In this document: positions 24,845 through 33,106 of the stretch, in pieces
How positions within the stretch are numbered: the first letter of the stretch is position 1
How the letters are laid out: every line of letters starts with the position of its first letter
Source: Bog-473 sp963721585
GTDB taxonomy: Bacteria; Actinomycetota; Acidimicrobiia; Acidimicrobiales; RAAP-2
Assembly (NCBI GenBank): GCA_963721585.1
Contig: CAVRJN010000008.1
Span: 1,426,001 to 1,490,000 of the forward strand
Direction: 5' to 3'
Length of the DNA: 64,000 nt
Translations under genes and position numbers: made by a program
Notes under the pieces: model-generated
The model's database searches: none
What the model was told of the DNA's origin: nothing
What the model saw: the letters and a program-made list of their open reading frames with translations, nothing else

Positions 24845-26032
24845 ATGGTTATCGGCGCCATGAGCAGCCCTCTTCCGGCCCCGACCGACGAGGACGTCCG
24901 GTCCGAGATCATCGAGACCGTCCGCCGGTTCGTGGCGCGCGAGGTCATTCCCGTGGCCTCCGACCTCGAGCGTGCAGACACCTTCCCCGAGGCCATCGTC
25001 GAGCAGATGCGCGCGCTCGGACTCTTCGGCGTGACCATCCCCGAGGAGTACGGCGGACTCGGCCTCGACCTGTTGACCTACATCGGCGTCATTGAGGAGC
25101 TGGCCTACGGCTGGATGAGCCTCACCGGGATCGTCAACACCCACACCATGGCCGCCACCATGGTCATGACGCACGGCACCGAGGAACAGAAGCGGCGCTG
25201 GCTGCCTGCCATGGCCTCGGGAGAACGGCGCGGCGCGCTCTCGCTCTCCGAACCCGATGCCGGGAGCGACACCCGCAACATCTCGTGCCGGGCCCTCCGC
25301 GACGGGGACGAATACGTCCTCAACGGCAGCAAGGCCTGGGTGACCAACGGCGAGCGGGCCTCCATCGTGTTGCTGGCCGCCCGGGCCGGGGAGGGGATCA
25401 CCGCCTTCATCGTCGAGAAGGAGCCCGGCCCGCGCTTCGAGGGCATCGCGGTCAGCAAGCACATGGGCAAGCTCGGCTACCGCGGCGTCGAGACGGTCGA
25501 GATGGCGTACACGGACCACCGCATCCCCGCCGCCAACGTCGTCGGCGAGCTCGGGCGCGGCCTCCCCCAGATCCTCGGCGTGCTCGAGGTCGGGCGGATC
25601 AACATTGCCGCGCGGGCGGTCGGCGTGGGCCGAGCCGCCTTCGACGCCGCGCTGGCCTACAGCCTCGAGCGCGAGACGATGGGCAAGGTCATCGGCGAGC
25701 ACCAGGCGATTCAGCTGAAGTTGGCCGATATGGCCACCCGCCTGGAGGCGGCCCGGCTGCTCACGCGCAATGCCGCCGAGCGCCGGGCGCAGGGACTGCG
25801 CTGCGACGTCGAGGCCGGCATGGCCAAGCTGTTCGCCAGCGAGACGGCGCTCGAGCTCAGCACAGAGGCCATGCGCATTCTCGGCGGGGTCGGCTACACC
25901 ACCGAGTTCCCCGTCGAGCGCTTCTACCGCGATGCGCCGTTGATGATCATCGGAGAGGGTACGAACGAAATTCAGCGCATCGTGATCGCCCGGGGGCTGC
26001 TGGCCCGGGCGCGGGAGCGCGGTCAGGCCTGA
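24845..26032 (+). CDS. Acyl-CoA dehydrogenase, homomeric type
   Basis: 395 residues (390 if the second ATG at 24860 is used; neither has an obvious ribosome site). All standard elements are present: LSLSEPDAGSDTRNIS for FAD, LNGSKAWVTNGERAS, and the late IGEGTNEIQRIVIAR with the catalytic Glu in GEG. This is the short/medium-chain-like type acting alone as a tetramer, unlike the two heteromeric pairs in this window. It has its own promoter in a 52-base divergent gap with the acyl-CoA synthetase and overlaps the convergent CoA-transferase by ten bases. Confidence 0.92.
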   Translation: MVIGAMSSPLPAPTDEDVRSEIIETVRRFVAREVIPVASDLERADTFPEAIVEQMRALGLFGVTIPEEYGGLGLDLLTYIGVIEELAYGWMSLTGIVNTHTMAATMVMTHGTEEQKRRWLPAMASGERRGALSLSEPDAGSDTRNISCRALRDGDEYVLNGSKAWVTNGERASIVLLAARAGEGITAFIVEKEPGPRFEGIAVSKHMGKLGYRGVETVEMAYTDHRIPAANVVGELGRGLPQILGVLEVGRINIAARAVGVGRAAFDAALAYSLERETMGKVIGEHQAIQLKLADMATRLEAARLLTRNAAERRAQGLRCDVEAGMAKLFASETALELSTEAMRILGGVGYTTEFPVERFYRDAPLMIIGEGTNEIQRIVIARGLLARARERGQA

Positions 26033-27294
26033 GCTGGGCCCTCGGCCGCGCTCCGACACGTCGCGTCGAGCTCGGCCAACACCTCGTCGGTGTGCTCGCC
26101 GAGCAACGGTGCCGGCGCCGCCCGTTCGACGGGCAGGTCGGAGAAGCTCACCGGGCCGTTGATGGATCGTCGCGCCGTCCCGTCGGGGTCGTCGGGGAGT
26201 TGGAGGAACCCGTCGTTGGCGGCGAGCTGGGGGTCGGCGAGCACGTCCGCCGGCCCCTGGGCGGGTGCCCACCAGACGCCTTCCGCATTGAGCCGCTCGG
26301 CCCACTCGTCCAGCGTGCGCTCCCCGACAATGTCGTCGAGCACGGCGATCACCTCGGTGCGGTTCTTGCGGAGCGCCCTGGCGTCGGCGAACCGCGGATC
26401 GGCGCGCAGGTCCGTCCGGCCCAGCGCACGGAGCACGGGGTCGATGTGGCGGTCCGCCTCCAGGCCGGTGAAGAAGAACCAGCGGCCGTCGCTGGTCCGG
26501 TACGAGTTCATCAGCGGCGTCTGGTTGGAGTGCCGCGCCTCGGACTTCGCCACCTTGCCGACGGTCTCCTGCAGGCTGAGGTCCCACCCGAGCACGTAGG
26601 TCCCGGTGCGCAGCAGGGAGACCTCCACGACGCGCCCGCGCCCGGTCTGGCGCTGCTCGAGCACCGCAGCCAGGAGGCCGGCCAGGGCCGCCAGCCCGCT
26701 GATGTGGTCGCCGATGCCGCCGCGCGCGTTGAGCGGGACGCCGTCGCTGTTGGCCAGCTGGACGGAGAGGCCCGAGCGGGCCCAGAAGGCCCCGATGTCG
26801 TAGGCCGGACGGTTGCGGTCCTCGCCGCGCAGGCCGTATCCGCTCACGCTGCAGCAGACGAGGCGGGGATGGCGGGCGACCGTGGCGGCAGGCTCGAGGT
26901 CGAGACCGTCGAGCGCGTCGGGACGCAGGTTGGTGAGGAAAACGTCCGCGGTCGAGAGCAGCTCCTCCAGCCGTTTGCGCTCCTGGGTCTGGCGCAGGTC
27001 GAGGACGACGCTGCGCTTGCCCCGGTTGTCCTGTGCGAAGGCAGGGTTCGGGAAGTCCTGGCCGACGCCCAGGGAGCCAAAGGCGCTGCGCATCGGGTCA
27101 CCGTTCGGCGGCTCCACCTTGATGACGTCGGCGCCCCAGTCGGCCAGCAGCGCGCCGGCCGACGGAGCGGCGACCCACACGCCCATCTCGACGACGCGCA
27201 GTCCGGTGAGGGCACTCAGGCCGGTCGGTGCGGCAGACTCGTCCCGCCCGTCCCGCCCGTCCCGCTCGTCACGCCCGTCCTGTCCGTCGGTCAT
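26023..27294 (-). CDS. CaiB/BaiF-family CoA-transferase with an Asp/Gly/Arg repeat at its N-terminus
   Basis: 423 residues. After a repetitive N-terminus of DGR/DER triplets (about residues 3-19), the protein shows LTGLRVVEMGVWVAAPSAG, GADVIKVEPPNGD and RPAYDIGAFWARSG, in which the Asp of AYD occupies the catalytic position of class III CoA-transferases. It likely activates a carboxylate by CoA transfer. Its ATG overlaps the TGA of the FadD3-like ligase, so the two are co-translated. The repeat is made by five 9-base units at 27240-27284. Confidence 0.9.
   Translation of the reverse strand: MTDGQDGRDERDGRDGRDESAAPTGLSALTGLRVVEMGVWVAAPSAGALLADWGADVIKVEPPNGDPMRSAFGSLGVGQDFPNPAFAQDNRGKRSVVLDLRQTQERKRLEELLSTADVFLTNLRPDALDGLDLEPAATVARHPRLVCCSVSGYGLRGEDRNRPAYDIGAFWARSGLSVQLANSDGVPLNARGGIGDHISGLAALAGLLAAVLEQRQTGRGRVVEVSLLRTGTYVLGWDLSLQETVGKVAKSEARHSNQTPLMNSYRTSDGRWFFFTGLEADRHIDPVLRALGRTDLRADPRFADARALRKNRTEVIAVLDDIVGERTLDEWAERLNAEGVWWAPAQGPADVLADPQLAANDGFLQLPDDPDGTARRSINGPVSFSDLPVERAAPAPLLGEHTDEVLAELDATCRSAAEGPAQA
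27240..27284. repeat. Five tandem 9-base units inside the CoA-transferase N-terminus
   Basis: Units of the form CGTCCCGCC repeat five times with drift toward one end; on the minus strand they code for DGR/DER triplets. Such in-frame units can expand or shrink without breaking the gene. Confidence 0.75.
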
Positions 27295-28913
27295 CGGGCG
27301 TCAGGGCCCGCGGAGTTGGCGGCCCGGTCCCGGAGCACGTCCTTGAGCACCTTGCCGGTGGCGTTGAGCGGCAGCGCGTCCACGACCTCCACGACCCGGG
27401 GGACCTTGTAATTAGCCATCTCCTTCCTGCTCCATTCGATGATGTCGTCACCCGAGGTGCCCCCGGACACGACGACGAAGGCCATGCCGACCTCACCGAG
27501 ACGCCGGTCGGGGATGCCGATCACCGCGGCCTGCTGCACCGCGGGGTGCCGCAACAACGCGTTCTCGATCTCGGCGGGGTAGGCGTTGAAGCCACCGACG
27601 ATGAACATGTCCTTGACGCGACCCACGATGCGGAGCCGACCGGCCTCGTCCAACTCCCCGAGGTCCCCGGTGCGCAGCCAGCCCGCCGCCGACAACACCT
27701 TCCGCGTCTCCTCGGGGTCCTCGAGATAGCCCGCCATGATGCTGCCCCCGCGGAGCAGCACCTCGCCGGACTGCCGGGGCCCGACGTCGTTGCCGTCGTC
27801 GTCGACGATGCGCAGCTCGAAGCCCGGCCGCGGGCGGCCCACGGTGGTGGCGACGGCCTCGGCATCGTCGTCCTCGGACGTGGCGCAGGCGGTGCCCGCC
27901 TCGGTGAGCCCGTAGCCCGTGACGATGTTCGAGAAGGGAAGCTCGTCGCCGACGCGGCGGATGAGCTCCACCGGGATGTCGGCCGAGCCGGTCACCGCCA
28001 CCCGCAACGACGAGAGGTCGTGCTGCGCGCGCTGCGGGTGGTCGAGGATCGATTGGTAGAGCGTCGGCGGCCCAGGGAGGACTGTGACGTGCTCTGACGC
28101 AACGCGCGCCAGGACCCGGTCCACGTCGAAGACGGGCTCGGGCAACATGGTGGCGCCGCTCGCCACGCTGGCGAGGATGCCGGCCTTCAGGCCGAACATG
28201 TGGAAGTACGGATTCACCTGCAGGTAGACGTCGCCGGCATGCAGGCCGGTCATGGCCACCCAATCCCTGGCCACGATCAGCGTGCGGCCGTGCGTCATCA
28301 CGACGCCCTTCGGCACGCCCGTCGTCCCCGACGTGAACAGGATGTCGGAGGGATCGTCCGGCCCGAGTGCCGCGCTCCGTCGCTCGACTTCGTCCCGAGC
28401 GGCCGGCGTGGCCGTCTGCACGAAATCCAGCCAGGACGCCGCCGAACCGCCGGGCGTCCCCCCGGCCACGACGATCGTCCGGAGTGCCGTCAGCGGCGTC
28501 CCGGATTCCTCGAGCATGGCGACGTAGTCCGTCCCGAGGAAGTCGGTCACGGTCACGAGGACGCTGGCGCCGCTACGGGACAGGACGACAGCGGCCTCGG
28601 CGCCCTTGAAGCGAGTGTTGACGGGCACCAGGACCGCGCCGGCGGCGAACAGGCCGAGGGCAGCCACCGTCCATTCGGCGCAGTTGCCGCACCAGATGGC
28701 AACCCGGTCGCCCTGCTTGACCCCCGCCTCGACGAGTGCCGCTCCGAACTCCCGGGCCGCCCCCGCCAGTTCCGCGTAGGTGAGGCTCGTCGACCCGTCG
28801 CGCACGGCCACCAGGTCTGCGAATTGCGCAGCCGCGCCCCCGACCATGGCCGGGATGGAGGGCCATGACGGTGCGGCCGGTGCCGATCGGTGCTCCGGTG
28901 CGGCGTTCACCAT
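27291..28913 (-). CDS. Acyl-CoA synthetase, FadD3-like
   Basis: 540 residues from ATG at 28913 (an earlier ATG at 28961 is possible). The AMP-binding loop ILFTSGTTGVPKGVVMTH is at about 191-207, then YGLTEAGTACATSEDDD, GWLRTGDLG, and catalytic Lys in NATGKVLKD. FadD3 activates the steroid-derived HIP propionate side chain; the resemblance in plan is from memory, and general family membership is firmer than that substrate. Its TGA overlaps the CoA-transferase start, a pairing of two alternative CoA-activation enzymes. Divergent from a P450 across 128 bases. Confidence 0.9.
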   Translation of the reverse strand: MVNAAPEHRSAPAAPSWPSIPAMVGGAAAQFADLVAVRDGSTSLTYAELAGAAREFGAALVEAGVKQGDRVAIWCGNCAEWTVAALGLFAAGAVLVPVNTRFKGAEAAVVLSRSGASVLVTVTDFLGTDYVAMLEESGTPLTALRTIVVAGGTPGGSAASWLDFVQTATPAARDEVERRSAALGPDDPSDILFTSGTTGVPKGVVMTHGRTLIVARDWVAMTGLHAGDVYLQVNPYFHMFGLKAGILASVASGATMLPEPVFDVDRVLARVASEHVTVLPGPPTLYQSILDHPQRAQHDLSSLRVAVTGSADIPVELIRRVGDELPFSNIVTGYGLTEAGTACATSEDDDAEAVATTVGRPRPGFELRIVDDDGNDVGPRQSGEVLLRGGSIMAGYLEDPEETRKVLSAAGWLRTGDLGELDEAGRLRIVGRVKDMFIVGGFNAYPAEIENALLRHPAVQQAAVIGIPDRRLGEVGMAFVVVSGGTSGDDIIEWSRKEMANYKVPRVVEVVDALPLNATGKVLKDVLRDRAANSAGPDAR

Positions 28914-28969
28914 GCGGCCGGACCCGGATCGACCTTTGAGAATGGTCCTCTTTCCATACAATAATGTTA

Positions 28970-28979
28970 CTTTCGAAAG
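28970..28979. promoter_or_regulatory. Palindrome CTTTCGAAAG in the ligase/P450 divergent promoter
   Basis: Perfect 10-base palindrome in the 128-base gap, next to the AT-rich stretch ACAATAATG (28959-28967) that stands out from the GC-rich surroundings and is probably the promoter core. Confidence 0.4.
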
Positions 28980-29041
28980 GCGACCTCACAAAAGGGTGGG
29001 CGTTCGCCGGCTCGCCACGCGTGACGAGGGAGGGAGACGAC

Positions 29042-30241
29042 ATGGTCAGTACTGCGCCCGCGCCCTACTACGACCCCTATGACTTCGAGATCGACGCCGA
29101 CCCCTACCCGGTCTGGAAGCGCCTGCGGGACGAGGCGCCGCTGTATTACAACGACAAGTACGACTTCTACGCCGTCAGCCGGTACGACGACGTGGAACGC
29201 GCCTCAGTCGAGTGGCAGACCTACAGCTCGGCCAAGGGCTCGGTGCTCGAGATCATCAAGGCGCAGATGGAAATGCCGCCGGGATTGTTCATCTTCGAGG
29301 ACCCGCCGGACCACGACCTCCATCGCGGCATCATGAGCCGCGTCTTCACCCCCCGGCGCATGGCGGCCATTGAGCCCCAGGTGCGGGATTACGCGGCACG
29401 CACGCTGGACCCCCTGGTCGGAAAGGGCGGCTTCGACTTCATCCTCGACCTCGGGACCGAGATCCCCATGCGCACCATCGGCATGCTCCTCGGCATCCCC
29501 GAGGAGGACCAGCAGGCCATCCGCAACAACATCGACGAGGGCCTCCGGCTCGACGAGGGTGTCATGCCCGAGGTCGACTTCAGCCAGGGAGGCGCAGTCG
29601 ACTCGGACTACGGGTCCTACATCGACTGGCGGGTCGACCACCCCTCCGACGACCTCATGACCGAACTGCTCAACGCGGAGTTCACCGATGTGGACGGGAC
29701 GGTGCGCACCCTGACCCGCGACGAGATCCTGGGGTACATCGGCCTGCTCTCGGGCGCGGGCAACGAGACCACGACCCGGCTCATCGGCTGGGCCGGCAAG
29801 CTGCTGGCCGAGCACCCGGACCAGCGCGCCCAAATGGCCGCCGACCCGTCGTTGATCCCGGCCGCCATTGAGGAGTGCCTCCGTTACGAGCCGCCGTCCC
29901 CCGTCCAGGCGCGCTACGTGACCAAGGACGTGGAGCACCACGGCCACACCGTCCCGGCCGGCAGCGTCATGGTCCTCCTCAACGCCTCGGCCAACCGCGA
30001 CGAACGCCAGTTCGACGACCCCGACCGCTTCGACATCCACCGCAAGGCGCAGCGTCACCTGAGCTTCGGGTACGGCCTGCACTTCTGCCTGGGGGCGCAC
30101 CTCGCACGCCTCGAGGCACGCGTCGCGCTGGAAGAGGTGTTGAAGCGGTTCCCGGAGTGGGCGGTCGACACGGCCAACGCCGTGCAGGCGCGAACCTCGA
30201 CGGTGCGGGGCTGGGAGAAATTGCCGGTGCTCCTCCCGTGA
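29042..30241 (+). CDS. Cytochrome P450
   Basis: 399 residues from the ATG preceded by GAGGGAGA; the frame is open 26 codons further up. I-helix SGAGNETTT, K-helix EECLR and heme loop FGYGLHFCLGAHLARLE identify a bacterial class I P450. It resembles the P450 at 14.2 kb across its length (same N-terminal YYDPYD, PRR and HPSDDxMTELLN blocks, same TSTVRGW end), implying duplication with divergence. Its stop overlaps the GTG of the DapB-like gene (GTGA), starting a tightly coupled four-gene unit; no ferredoxin gene accompanies it. Confidence 0.95.
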   Translation: MVSTAPAPYYDPYDFEIDADPYPVWKRLRDEAPLYYNDKYDFYAVSRYDDVERASVEWQTYSSAKGSVLEIIKAQMEMPPGLFIFEDPPDHDLHRGIMSRVFTPRRMAAIEPQVRDYAARTLDPLVGKGGFDFILDLGTEIPMRTIGMLLGIPEEDQQAIRNNIDEGLRLDEGVMPEVDFSQGGAVDSDYGSYIDWRVDHPSDDLMTELLNAEFTDVDGTVRTLTRDEILGYIGLLSGAGNETTTRLIGWAGKLLAEHPDQRAQMAADPSLIPAAIEECLRYEPPSPVQARYVTKDVEHHGHTVPAGSVMVLLNASANRDERQFDDPDRFDIHRKAQRHLSFGYGLHFCLGAHLARLEARVALEEVLKRFPEWAVDTANAVQARTSTVRGWEKLPVLLP

Positions 30242-31281
30242 CCGAATGCGGTCGCTACAGGGTCGTGCAGTGGGCCACCGGCAACATCGGCTCGCATTCG
30301 TTGCGGGCGGTCATCGCACACCCCGACCTCGACCTCGTGGGCCTGTACGTCTACTCGGAGGACAAGGCCGGACGTGATGCCGGGGAGCTGTGCGGTGTCG
30401 CGACCACCGGAGTGCTGGCCACCCGTGACGTCGGGGAGATCCTCGCCCTGCAGCCGGACTGTGTCCTCTACATGGCCGACCGGGTCGACGTCGACGTGCT
30501 GTGCCGGCTACTCGAGGCCGGGGTGAACGTGGTCTCGACGCGCAGCGAGTTCCACAACCCGGCCCGCCTCGACCCGGAGACACGCCGGCGGATTGAAGCC
30601 GCCTGCGCGCGGGGGGGCTCCTCGCTCCACAGCACGGGCTCGAGCCCGGGCTTCATCACTGAGGCCCTGCCGCTCGTCCTCACCTCGCTGCAGCGCAGGC
30701 TCGACCACCTGCTCATTGAGGAGTTCGCCGACATGTCGTCGCGCAATTCGCCGGAGCTGATCTGGGACCTCATGGGCTTCGGGCGCGAGCCCGCGTCCTT
30801 CGACCCGCGCGGCGTCGAGGCACACGGCGGCGCGTCCTTCGCCGGCACGCTCGAGGTCCTGGCCGACGCTCTGTCACTGCCACTCGACGCTGTCGAGGCA
30901 ACCGGTCAGGTGGCGGCGGCCCGCCACGACGTGGACGTGGCCGCCGGCCACCTGCAGGCGGGCACCATCGGCGCGCAGCGCATGCAGGTCAGCGGCATGC
31001 GCGGCGGTCGGCCCCTGGTCACGTTCAGTGCCAACTGGTACCTGACGAACGACGTCGAGCCCGAGTGGGACCTCCGCGAGACGGGGTGGCACGTGGTGGT
31101 CGGGGGCGACACCCCGCTGGACGTCGACATCCGCTTCCCGGTGCCGGCCGCCGAGTGGGCGGCGACGTCGCCCGGCCTGACCGCCCACCGCCCGGTGAAC
31201 GCTGTTCCGTCGGTGTGCGCGGCCGAGCCCGGCATCCGGACCATCGTCGAGCTGCCCCAGGTCATCGCCCGGCTCGGCTGA
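30238..31281 (+). CDS. Dihydrodipicolinate-reductase-like NAD(P)-binding protein
   Basis: 347 residues from GTG. The N-terminal Rossmann motif VVQWATGNIGSHSLRAV and the CVLYMADRVDVDVLCRLLEAGVNVVST region match the DapB-N-like oxidoreductases common in actinobacterial catabolic clusters, much longer than true DapB and lacking its His-rich catalytic motif. An HSTGSSPGF segment follows. The reaction is not established; a 2,4-diaminopentanoate-dehydrogenase-like or ketone reductase role is possible. It is translationally coupled to the P450 in front and followed by an FMN reductase and a CMD-family protein. Confidence 0.8.
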   Translation: MTECGRYRVVQWATGNIGSHSLRAVIAHPDLDLVGLYVYSEDKAGRDAGELCGVATTGVLATRDVGEILALQPDCVLYMADRVDVDVLCRLLEAGVNVVSTRSEFHNPARLDPETRRRIEAACARGGSSLHSTGSSPGFITEALPLVLTSLQRRLDHLLIEEFADMSSRNSPELIWDLMGFGREPASFDPRGVEAHGGASFAGTLEVLADALSLPLDAVEATGQVAAARHDVDVAAGHLQAGTIGAQRMQVSGMRGGRPLVTFSANWYLTNDVEPEWDLRETGWHVVVGGDTPLDVDIRFPVPAAEWAATSPGLTAHRPVNAVPSVCAAEPGIRTIVELPQVIARLG

Positions 31282-31318
31282 TGGCTCTCCACCGACCGCT
31301 CCGTGGGCCCCTCACGCC

Positions 31319-31840
31319 GTGAGCACTGTCGGCGTCGTCGTCGGGAACCCCAAGGCGCAGTCGCGGACGCTCGCGCTGGCGGAGGTCATCGCCACCGCAG
31401 CGGCCGAGGCGACAGGGCTCGACAGCACCGATCGGTTGACCGTCGACCTGGCCGAGTTGGGCCCACAGCTCTTCGACTGGTCCTCGGCTCCCGTGAGGGA
31501 GGCCGTCGACGGCATCCGTTCCTGTGCGCTGGTCGTCGTGGCCTCGCCCACGTACAAGGCCAGCTACACCGGCCTCCTGAAGTCCTTTCTCGACTGGTTC
31601 AGCACCACGGACCTCCTGGGCGTCACCGTCGTCCCGGTCATGACCGGCGCCGGCGCCCAACACGCCCTCGCCGTGGAGGTCCACCTCCGACCCGTGCTCT
31701 TGGAGCTCGGAGCGACCCTGCCCACCCGTGGCCTCTACGTCACCGAGGGCGAGCTGGCGGAAGCCGATGTGTCCATCTCGGCCTGGCTGGGCGCGGCCGG
31801 CCGCCAGTTGCGGCGGGCCGTGACCCGGGAGGGTCCATGA
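31319..31840 (+). CDS. NADPH-dependent FMN reductase (SsuE-like)
   Basis: 173 residues from GTG. VVGNPKAQSRTLALAEV binds FMN phosphate, and ASPTYKASYTGLLKSFLDW is the flavodoxin-like SsuE/NADPH-FMN-reductase signature. It would make reduced flavin for a two-component monooxygenase, for example the LLM enzyme at 18.2 kb; the adjacent P450 does not normally use free FMN. It is the third gene of the unit, and its TGA overlaps the ATG of the CMD-family gene. Confidence 0.9.
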   Translation: MSTVGVVVGNPKAQSRTLALAEVIATAAAEATGLDSTDRLTVDLAELGPQLFDWSSAPVREAVDGIRSCALVVVASPTYKASYTGLLKSFLDWFSTTDLLGVTVVPVMTGAGAQHALAVEVHLRPVLLELGATLPTRGLYVTEGELAEADVSISAWLGAAGRQLRRAVTREGP

Positions 31841-32466
31841 CACCGCCGACCCAACCGCGGCTTCCACCTCTCCCCTACGCCGAGTGGGACGAGGAAACCC
31901 GGGCGACGTTGCTGCAGTACCTGCGCCGTCCCGAGGTCTACCTGTCCGGGGCGCCCGATGCGCCGCCTGTGCCGATCGTGCTCGAGATGTTCGCCCATCA
32001 CCTGCCCCTCAGCATGTCGTGGCTCCCCTTCACCGAGATGCTCGCCGGCGACGACGCCAAGCTGAGCGTGGAGCACCGCGAGCTGCTCATTCTGCGGGTG
32101 GCCTGGCGGACGCGCTCGGGCTACGAGTGGGCCCAGCACAGCCGCATGGGCGCCGAGGCCGGCCTGAGCGCGGGGCAGCTCGACGCCATCCCACTCGGAC
32201 CTGCGGCCTCGGTGTGGACGCCGCTGGAACGCACCTTGTTGACAGCGGTCGACGAGGTGATCGACGACCATGCGGTCGGCGACGCCACCTGGGCCGCCCT
32301 TTCGTCGCACTTCGGTCCGGCCGAGATCTTCGAACTGCTCTTCGTCGTCGGTGGCTACCTTTGCCTCGCCGCCGTGTTGAACAGCATCGGGCTGCAGGGC
32401 GTGCTGCCGGACCCGGCGCCGGCGGACCCCGGTGGTGCAGGCGGCGTGGCCACGTCGAAACCGTAG
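31837..32466 (+). CDS. Carboxymuconolactone decarboxylase (CMD/AhpD)-family protein
   Basis: 209 residues. The CMD helix set is visible in SVEHRELLILRVAWRTRSGYEWAQHSRMG. AhpD-type peroxidases have Cys in this helix; here the position is Tyr (YEWAQH), so a thiol peroxidase role is unlikely. His at the end of the motif is kept. Function may be decarboxylase- or lactone-isomerase-like. The second CMD-family protein at 46.6 kb has the same YEWRQH variant and is likewise coupled to oxygenase genes. Last gene of the P450/DapB-like/FMN-reductase unit, with ATGA overlap in front. Confidence 0.88.
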   Translation: MTPPTQPRLPPLPYAEWDEETRATLLQYLRRPEVYLSGAPDAPPVPIVLEMFAHHLPLSMSWLPFTEMLAGDDAKLSVEHRELLILRVAWRTRSGYEWAQHSRMGAEAGLSAGQLDAIPLGPAASVWTPLERTLLTAVDEVIDDHAVGDATWAALSSHFGPAEIFELLFVVGGYLCLAAVLNSIGLQGVLPDPAPADPGGAGGVATSKP

Positions 32467-32653
32467 GGCATCAGCCTCGCGTCGCGTGACGTGTGATCGC
32501 CGCCTCGTCCTCGACGCGCCGCTGAGCCAAGAACTGGCCCGCCCGATGCGCCGAACCGATGTTCGCAGATGTCTTCTCCGAGACAGACGTCGTTCGACAC
32601 ACAACCCCAACAGTTGACGTGGTCCAGCCCTCCCGCGAGACCTGAGCGCCGCC
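32467..32653. other. 187-base convergent gap, no gene; small hairpins
   Basis: Between the CMD (plus) and VOC (minus) ends. Holds a 7+7 inverted repeat CGCGTCG/CGACGCG (32478-32484 with 32512-32518) and a 5+5 repeat TGTCT/AGACA (32570-32585). Neither has a T-run, so a standard intrinsic terminator is not shown. Confidence 0.4.
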
Positions 32654-33106
32654 CTATCCCTCGCTCGTTGCCCAATACTGCTCGAGCCCCGCGGCGATGC
32701 CGCGGCTGACGAGCTCGACCCGGGGGCCGCTGGCCCTGCGGTGATAGGCCCAGACCGCCGTGCCGTCGGGGCGGACACCGGTCGCCTCGGCGGCGTAGCC
32801 GCGAACGGCCAAGCGAGCCGCATCTGCGGCGACGTCGTCCGACCAGTAGCCGAGATGGTGGATGCCCGAGGCCGGCGCCGGCACCCAGAGCGTCCCGGGC
32901 ATGCTCCGGATCACCTCGACCCTCGGCGTCGTCCTCGAGTACGTGAACACGAGGTCGAGCGTGGCCTCACCGTCGGGGAGCACGACCGGCGTACTGATGG
33001 ACAGTGTCGGGCACCACTCGTAGCCGAAGAGATCGGCGAGCTCGTCCAGGGCGCTGTCGAAGTCGTCGACGACAATGCCGACGTGGAAGTGGTCGACCGC
33101 CTTCAT
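32654..33106 (-). CDS. VOC-superfamily protein (glyoxalase/methylmalonyl-CoA epimerase-like)
   Basis: 150 residues in two beta-alpha-beta-beta-beta halves. Likely metal ligands are His8 (DHFHVGIVV), Glu64 or a nearby residue, His84 (GIHHLGYWSD) and Glu131 (RVELVSR), the spacing of methylmalonyl-CoA epimerase and glyoxalase I. Lactoylglutathione lyase, epimerase, isomerase or dioxygenase activities are all possible in this superfamily. The ATG overlaps the upstream alcohol dehydrogenase TGA, so the two proteins probably act consecutively on one substrate. Confidence 0.86.
   Translation of the reverse strand: MKAVDHFHVGIVVDDFDSALDELADLFGYEWCPTLSISTPVVLPDGEATLDLVFTYSRTTPRVEVIRSMPGTLWVPAPASGIHHLGYWSDDVAADAARLAVRGYAAEATGVRPDGTAVWAYHRRASGPRVELVSRGIAAGLEQYWATSEG

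Noticed and set aside
24827..26587. 586-codon minus-strand frame opposite the 24.8 kb dehydrogenase
   Set aside because: Mirror frame of two real genes, with no recognisable motif.
32478..32518. 7+7 repeat as a bidirectional terminator
   Set aside because: Loop of 27 bases and no T-run on either side.
32355..32675. Minus-strand frame with several Cys residues
   Set aside because: Mostly overlaps the CMD gene in antisense, has no ribosome site and no family resemblance.
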